From the NCBI RefSeq assembly GCF_034427455.1, contig NZ_JAXQNN010000003.1, positions 186,001-250,000 on the forward strand: a stretch of 64,000 bases of DNA, read 5' to 3'. Position 1 is the first letter of the stretch, and each line of letters starts with the position of its first letter. The stretch comes from Jeotgalibacillus haloalkalitolerans. Its GTDB lineage: Bacteria; Bacillota; Bacilli; Bacillales; Jeotgalibacillaceae. The position numbers and the translations under genes were made by a program. The notes under the pieces are model-generated. The model saw only the letters and a program-made list of their open reading frames with translations, did not search any database and was not told where the DNA came from. Below, in pieces: positions 59,227 to 64,000 of the stretch.

Positions 59227-61497
59227 ATGACCACACAAAATTCAAACAATCTGCACCAGACGTTACAAACGATCAAGGATACTGCCGTCAAACACAAACT
59301 CAATGCAACCGAACTGATGAACCAGCTCACTCAAAGGGAAGACACAGCACGTGACTTTGCGATGCACTATGCGCTCAACTGCGTGGCAATGGACGCACCG
59401 GACTGGACATTCCTTGCTGCAAGACTCTACCTGGACGAACTGTATGATCAGGCAGCAGCCAACCGGAATTATGATCCCATGCAAAAATACGGCAGCTTCC
59501 ATAACCTGATTCAGACGCTGATACATAAAGACATTTACACAGAAGCTCTCAATACTTATTCAGAAAAGGAACTTGAAGAATTAGGCAGGGAAATTACGCC
59601 TGAGCGGGATCAGCTCTTTAACTATATCGGTCTGTTCCTGCTCGCCGACCGCTATCTCGCGCGTGACCATGACCGCAATCTTTACGAGCTGCCGCAGGAG
59701 CGCTTTATGATCATTGCGATGCTGCTGATGAAAAATGAAGCGGCTGAAAAGCGTCTCGAGCTTGTAAAAGAAGCCTACTGGGCAATGAGTAATTTATTCA
59801 TGACCGTCGCGACACCGACCTTATCAAATGCCGGTAAAAAGACCGGACAGCTCGCATCATGCTTTATTGATACAGTGGAGGATTCGCTGGACGGGATTTA
59901 CACAAATAACTGGGATATTGCGCGGCTAAGTAAAGACGGCGGCGGGATTGGCGTTTATTACGGAAAGGTAAGGGCGCTCGGGTCTGATATTAAAAAGTTT
60001 AAAGGAAATTCTTCAGGCGTGATTCCGTGGATCCGTTTGCTGAACAATACAGCAGTCAGTGTCGATCAGCTTGGTCAGAGACAAGGCGCTGTGGCAGTCT
60101 ATCTGGATGTGTTTCATAAGGATATGATGAACGGCTTTCTTGATCTGAAAACAAATAACGGGGATGAAAGAAGAAAAGCGCATGATATTTTCACAGGCGT
60201 AACGATTCCGGATCTGTTTATGGAAAAACTTCAGGAGACAGATGAGACGGGTCGCAGTATTGGGGAATGGCATACGTTCTGCCCTCATGAAGTGAAAACG
60301 GTGATGGGATGGAAAGACGCACAGGGAAATCCACTTGGCTTAGAAGATTTTTATGATGAGTCGGACCGGACATATTTTACTGAGAAATACGAGGAGGCTG
60401 TGAACCATCCACTGCTACCGAGAAAGACATACCGCGCGATGGATATCATGGCGCGCATTATGGTCTCGCAGCTTGAAACGGGGACGCCTTATATGTTTTA
60501 CCGTGATGAAGTGAACCGTCAGAATCCGAATAAAATTGCTGAAGGCCGGACGTCAATTTACTGCAGTAATCTGTGTACTGAAATTGCACAGAATATGTCT
60601 GCCACCACCATTACGAAAGAGTATGAGGATGAGAATGGAAACATTGTGATTGTGCGTAAGCCGGGTGATTTTGTTGTCTGCAATCTCTCCTCTATTAACC
60701 TTGCGCGCGCTGTAAAAGGTGATGTGCTGAAACGGCTGATTCCCATTCAGGTCAGAATGCTTGATAACGTTATTGATCTGAACAATATTACGGTGGGTCA
60801 GGCGCAGCGGACCAATAAGAAATACCGTGCGATCGGGCTTGGGACATTCGGATGGCATCACCTGCTCGCACTTGAAAACATTCATTGGGAATCTGATGAA
60901 GCTGTTGAGTATGCGGATAAATTATATGAAACGATTGCATTTGAAACGATCAAAGCATCAAGTGCACTTGCTGAGGAAAAGGGGACGTTCAGTCAGTTTG
61001 AAGGATCAGAATGGCAGAGCGGACGCTATTTTGAGAGAAAAGGATACCAGACTGAAGCGTGGCAGGCGCTGCAGCAGGAGGTCCGGGAAAAAGGAATCCG
61101 TAACGGCTGGCTGATGGCAGTTGCACCGAATTCATCCACTGCAAAAATCGGCGGGTCAACAGATGGGATAGATCCAATTTATGCTGTTGAATATGCTGAG
61201 GAAAAGAAGAACTTTAAGTTCAAAGTAACGGTGCCGGACCTTGATCATCATACTTACAGCTATTACAGAAAGAGCCGTCATGAGCTTGATCAGCTGTGGA
61301 GTATCAGGCAGAATGCCGCACGTCAAAAACATGTGGATCAGGGAATCAGCTTTAACTTTTACGTGAAGCATACGATTAAAGCAAAAGATCTATTGAATAT
61401 GCATATGGAAGCCTGGAAAAACGGGCTGAAGACGACTTATTACGTCAGAAGTACATCACAGGCTGAGATTGAAGAATGCGAAGCGTGCCACAGCTAA
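59227..61497 (+). CDS. nrdE: Class I ribonucleotide reductase large subunit
   Basis: 756 residues. Active-site features: ASCFIDTVEDSLDGIYTN (redox Cys), IYCSNLCTEI (thiyl-radical Cys), and NSSTAKIGGSTDGIDPIYAV. The C-terminal CEACHS pair reloads the active site. It makes deoxynucleotides from NDPs. It is longer than typical NrdE (about 700). GGAGG precedes the ATG. The B12 riboswitch upstream suggests a B12-dependent reductase elsewhere replaces it when cobalamin is present. Confidence 0.93.
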   Translation: MTTQNSNNLHQTLQTIKDTAVKHKLNATELMNQLTQREDTARDFAMHYALNCVAMDAPDWTFLAARLYLDELYDQAAANRNYDPMQKYGSFHNLIQTLIHKDIYTEALNTYSEKELEELGREITPERDQLFNYIGLFLLADRYLARDHDRNLYELPQERFMIIAMLLMKNEAAEKRLELVKEAYWAMSNLFMTVATPTLSNAGKKTGQLASCFIDTVEDSLDGIYTNNWDIARLSKDGGGIGVYYGKVRALGSDIKKFKGNSSGVIPWIRLLNNTAVSVDQLGQRQGAVAVYLDVFHKDMMNGFLDLKTNNGDERRKAHDIFTGVTIPDLFMEKLQETDETGRSIGEWHTFCPHEVKTVMGWKDAQGNPLGLEDFYDESDRTYFTEKYEEAVNHPLLPRKTYRAMDIMARIMVSQLETGTPYMFYRDEVNRQNPNKIAEGRTSIYCSNLCTEIAQNMSATTITKEYEDENGNIVIVRKPGDFVVCNLSSINLARAVKGDVLKRLIPIQVRMLDNVIDLNNITVGQAQRTNKKYRAIGLGTFGWHHLLALENIHWESDEAVEYADKLYETIAFETIKASSALAEEKGTFSQFEGSEWQSGRYFERKGYQTEAWQALQQEVREKGIRNGWLMAVAPNSSTAKIGGSTDGIDPIYAVEYAEEKKNFKFKVTVPDLDHHTYSYYRKSRHELDQLWSIRQNAARQKHVDQGISFNFYVKHTIKAKDLLNMHMEAWKNGLKTTYYVRSTSQAEIEECEACHS

Positions 61498-61506
61498 GGA
61501 GGAAGA

Positions 61507-62550
61507 ATGATGACACAGACACTGAAGAAAATGAAGCTATTAAATCCGGAGCATCCGAATAAATCAACGGGTATTATTAATGGGGAGAACTCAGGGTTAT
61601 TAAACTGGAATGATATTGCGCATCCGCAGATGTATGATCTGTATCAGACGCTGCTCTCAAACTTCTGGAAAGCGCAGGAGATTAATATGCAGGACGATAT
61701 CAAGCAGTGGGATCAGCTGAGTGAAAAAGAAAAGGATATTTTCCTGCGGATCAATACCCAGCTAGCTTCACTCGACAGTTTGCAGACACCGACGATGAAT
61801 CAGGTTATGGATTATGTGACGGATTCAAGCTTTAAAGCGATTTTTGCAGTGATTTCGCAGCAGGAAGCCGTCCATAATGAATCGTATTCTTATATTTTGA
61901 GTTCACTTGTACCGCTGAGCGAACAGAATGATCGCTTTAACCAGGCGAAGTCAGATCCAATTGTGAGAAAGCGCAACGAATATATTTTAGAAGCATACGA
62001 GCAGTTCAGAGAGGAACCGACGCCTCAGAATCTATTCAAACTTGCGGTGAACTCTATCAATCTTGAAGGCATTTATTTCTATGCAGGGTTCGCATTCTTT
62101 TATCATCTCGCACGCAATCAGAAGATGCTGAAGACAAGTACGATGATCAGCTATATTCAGCGTGACGAGATGCAGCATGCTTATTTCATGTCACAGTTTA
62201 TCAGAATTATTTTAGCGGAGAATCCTGAGCTGAATACCGCTGAAAATATTGACTATATCTATCAGTCGATTGGCAGAGCGGTCGAGCTTGAGAAGGAATG
62301 GTCACATGAGATTTTAGCTGAGATTGATGGTATTGACCTTGATGAATTTGAGCAATACGTTGAATATCTGGCGAACAAACGCCTCAGACAGCTTGGGCTT
62401 GAAAATTCATTTGAAGAAATTCAAAACCCGATGCCGTGGATTCAGGTTTTCAGTGATGAAATGATGAATGAGACAAAGTCGGATTTCTTTGAACAGAAGT
62501 CCAGAACGTATACAAAGGTGTCGTCATCAAACGGATTTGATGAGCTGTGA
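61507..62550 (+). CDS. nrdF: Class I ribonucleotide reductase small subunit
   Basis: 347 residues. Ferritin-like radical subunit with metal ligands in VISQQEAVHNESYSYIL (Glu, His), NLEGIYFYAGFAFFYHLA (Glu), and RDEMQHAYFMSQ (Glu, His). Holds the tyrosyl radical and Fe or Mn centre. ATG 61510 is an equal start. Overlaps the flavodoxin gene. Confidence 0.93.
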   Translation: MMTQTLKKMKLLNPEHPNKSTGIINGENSGLLNWNDIAHPQMYDLYQTLLSNFWKAQEINMQDDIKQWDQLSEKEKDIFLRINTQLASLDSLQTPTMNQVMDYVTDSSFKAIFAVISQQEAVHNESYSYILSSLVPLSEQNDRFNQAKSDPIVRKRNEYILEAYEQFREEPTPQNLFKLAVNSINLEGIYFYAGFAFFYHLARNQKMLKTSTMISYIQRDEMQHAYFMSQFIRIILAENPELNTAENIDYIYQSIGRAVELEKEWSHEILAEIDGIDLDEFEQYVEYLANKRLRQLGLENSFEEIQNPMPWIQVFSDEMMNETKSDFFEQKSRTYTKVSSSNGFDEL

Positions 62551-62999
62551 AGGCGCTGGTGGTGTACGCCAGCAGGACGGGCAATACTGAGCAGCTGGCA
62601 ATGCTGATCAAAAGCGAGCTTGAGCAGGTTGTTTCAGATCTTGATTTTGTAAGGATTGAAGATTTTCATGAAGACCTGTTATCTGCTTATCAGGCGTGCG
62701 TGATTGTAACTTATACTTGGGGAAATGGAGATGTGCCTGAAGAGATGAATTCTCTTTATAAAGCAATTGAACAGCAGCCGTTGTCATCACTTGTCACCGG
62801 GATCGCAGGAACCGGTGATCAGTGCTACCCTTATTTCTGCGGTGCAGTCGATCAATTCCGGGATATGCTGTATGTGCATACAAAGCTTTCAGTCACGTTA
62901 AAAGTGGAGCTTTCCCCGCAGCAGTCAGACGCCGTGAAATGCAGAAAGTTCGCTGAAAAGATGATTGAAAAAGTAAATGAAGTGACAGCAGTCTGCTGA
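62547..62999 (+). CDS. Flavodoxin, probable activator of the reductase
   Basis: 150 residues from GTG 62547, overlapping the nrdF stop. FMN phosphate loop VVYASRTGNTEQLA (4-17) and the flavin-stacking YTWGNGDVPEEM (55-66) define a true flavodoxin fold. It occupies the nrdI position and may supply electrons or superoxide for the NrdF metal centre. It differs from canonical NrdI in its FMN loops. Confidence 0.88.
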   Translation: MKALVVYASRTGNTEQLAMLIKSELEQVVSDLDFVRIEDFHEDLLSAYQACVIVTYTWGNGDVPEEMNSLYKAIEQQPLSSLVTGIAGTGDQCYPYFCGAVDQFRDMLYVHTKLSVTLKVELSPQQSDAVKCRKFAEKMIEKVNEVTAVC

Positions 63000-63004
63000 T
63001 CATA

Positions 63005-63038
63005 AATGGCCGGACGATCATTAATCGTTCGGCCATTT
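63005..63038. terminator. Bidirectional terminator
   Basis: AAATGGCCGGACGAT-CATTA-ATCGTTCGGCCATTT, perfect apart from one G-T pair. Confidence 0.9.
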
Positions 63039-63998
63039 GCTTGCATTGTCCTTAACCAGTCCGAATAATTTTTTTCTGCGCTCCGTTTCCTCTTTAAATG
63101 ACCGCTCAAATTTATCTTGATCCAGAATTGGAATCCCCTTCTGAACGAGTATCTCAGGATCGGGAACAGGCGGCTCATCTGCTGCTGCACGGATATGTGT
63201 ACCGTGTAAGGTTTTCAGATAATCATCAATCGCAGATCTGTTTTCCTTCAGCAGCAGGGTATTCGGCCAGTATTTTACCGGAATGCCCGAATAGATCATT
63301 GTAATGGCTTCATCCAGCGCAGCTACAGCAACGACGCCTTCTGTTTGTGCGTTCGTACTGTGATAGTGGTGAAGAATCGGATACGCTTTATGTTGTGCCG
63401 TTAATTTACTCAGCTCAGTTGAAAATGAATTCAGCAACAGGTCCAGGTTATGAAGATTTTGTCCATTCCATGCGGAGCTGACAATCTCCGTTCCGCTTTT
63501 ACCGATCCCGCTGACACTCTGGGCAAAAGCTCTTTTCTGAGTAACCGCACTTAAAACAGATAATAGATAGGTGACAGCAAATGTAATAGAAAACATACCT
63601 GTACCAGTTGCGATGATCGTCATGACTTTCCAGTTATCGCCGTTTGGAACGATTTCCCCGTTTCCGAGTGTGAAAAAAACGTATCCCGTAAAATAAATAT
63701 GATCCATAAAATCAGCAGGCAGCCCATATTGCGTATTAAACAGTGCACCATAATGGCTGGCAAAAATGAACGTCCACCCAGTCCAGAACAGAATGACCCA
63801 GACAATAATGGTCATTACTAAGATAAGTGGTCCTGCAAGACTCAGCACTTTGGAGTTTCCTCTGCTAATGTTCTTCATTAACCGCCAGATTCCATTTGAT
63901 AATTGATTTGTGACAGGACCGGCACCACCTTCAATCCACAAGGTTGTCCAGATAAAATCGATCAGGGTAATCACTAATAGAATGATGCCGAGCCACAT
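63021..63998 (-). CDS. Two-TM potassium-channel-like protein
   Basis: 325 residues, start at the window edge (ATG 63998), possibly longer. Hydrophobic helices at about 2-18 and 55-80, a pore with filter TLGNGEIVPNG in place of the classical TVGYG, and an inner helix (MTIIATGTGMFSITFAVTYL). A long helical cytoplasmic domain (about 160-325) follows. Ion_trans_2-type channel; ion selectivity uncertain because of the filter. Confidence 0.8.
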   Translation of the reverse strand: MWLGIILLVITLIDFIWTTLWIEGGAGPVTNQLSNGIWRLMKNISRGNSKVLSLAGPLILVMTIIVWVILFWTGWTFIFASHYGALFNTQYGLPADFMDHIYFTGYVFFTLGNGEIVPNGDNWKVMTIIATGTGMFSITFAVTYLLSVLSAVTQKRAFAQSVSGIGKSGTEIVSSAWNGQNLHNLDLLLNSFSTELSKLTAQHKAYPILHHYHSTNAQTEGVVAVAALDEAITMIYSGIPVKYWPNTLLLKENRSAIDDYLKTLHGTHIRAAADEPPVPDPEILVQKGIPILDQDKFERSFKEETERRKKLFGLVKDNASKWPND

Positions 63999-64000
63999 CG

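Overview
The window is a chromosome segment from a Gram-positive, endospore-forming member of the Bacillales. The evidence is the cotJABC spore-coat operon, strong AGGAGG-type ribosome binding sites with many TTG and GTG starts, SacT/SacY-type antitermination, lutABC with LutR, a LOV-STAS (YtvA-like) photoreceptor, an SOS box of the Bacillus type, and SAM and cobalamin riboswitches. Genus cannot be fixed by eye; a Jeotgalibacillus- or Planococcaceae-like organism is a guess.

Layout. 0-8.5 kb: housekeeping and accessory genes (PAS chemotaxis transducer, two medium-chain reductases, HAD phosphatase, ASCH protein, Zn/Cd efflux czcD with its ArsR-type repressor and operator, a phospholipase A2-like miniprotein, a permease). 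8.87-23.14 kb: an AT-rich, about 14.27 kb mobile element inserted inside cotJC. Its left end carries a large serine recombinase and its right end a 50-residue gene that is a candidate directionality factor. Between them lie a zinc-ribbon/helical gene pair, a small resolvase, a 1.3 kb repeat-rich non-coding region, an Xre regulator, a winged-helix replication-type protein, a second Xre regulator, a bS21-like miniprotein, a terminase-small-subunit-like HTH protein, and a cargo block with two RNxxxH (HEPN-type) proteins and one AbiJ-like protein. There are no capsid, tail or portal genes. Joining the two flanks at a shared GTTT core restores cotJC as exactly 189 codons plus stop, so excision would repair a sporulation gene, as skin does for sigK. 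This is the main discovery candidate.

23.1-45 kb: cotJB, cotJA, htpX, amine oxidase, formate/nitrite transporter behind an Fnr box, a VOC protein, a second CDF transporter, FAD monooxygenase, a sorted surface protein with its own sortase, a TetR/MMPL/YhgE-like set, LOV-STAS photoreceptor, an SOS-controlled small WYL-like protein, a MerR/TipA regulator with an internal start, and a SAM riboswitch in front of an NhaC-type transporter.

45-52 kb: a levan/sucrose locus. It holds a LamG-GH32 enzyme, two tandem GH68 levansucrases and a BglG-family antiterminator, with two promoter-RAT-terminator leaders in front of the enzymes. 52-58 kb: lactate use (permease, lutABC, lutR) with a cre site and a perfect LutR-type palindrome. 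58-63 kb: a cobalamin riboswitch controlling a class I ribonucleotide reductase operon (large subunit, small subunit, flavodoxin), then a potassium-channel-like protein at the edge.

Two families of dispersed intergenic arrays with about 21 bp units, one built as array-hairpin-array with compensatory base changes in the hairpin, are unexplained by any gene and are the second main finding.
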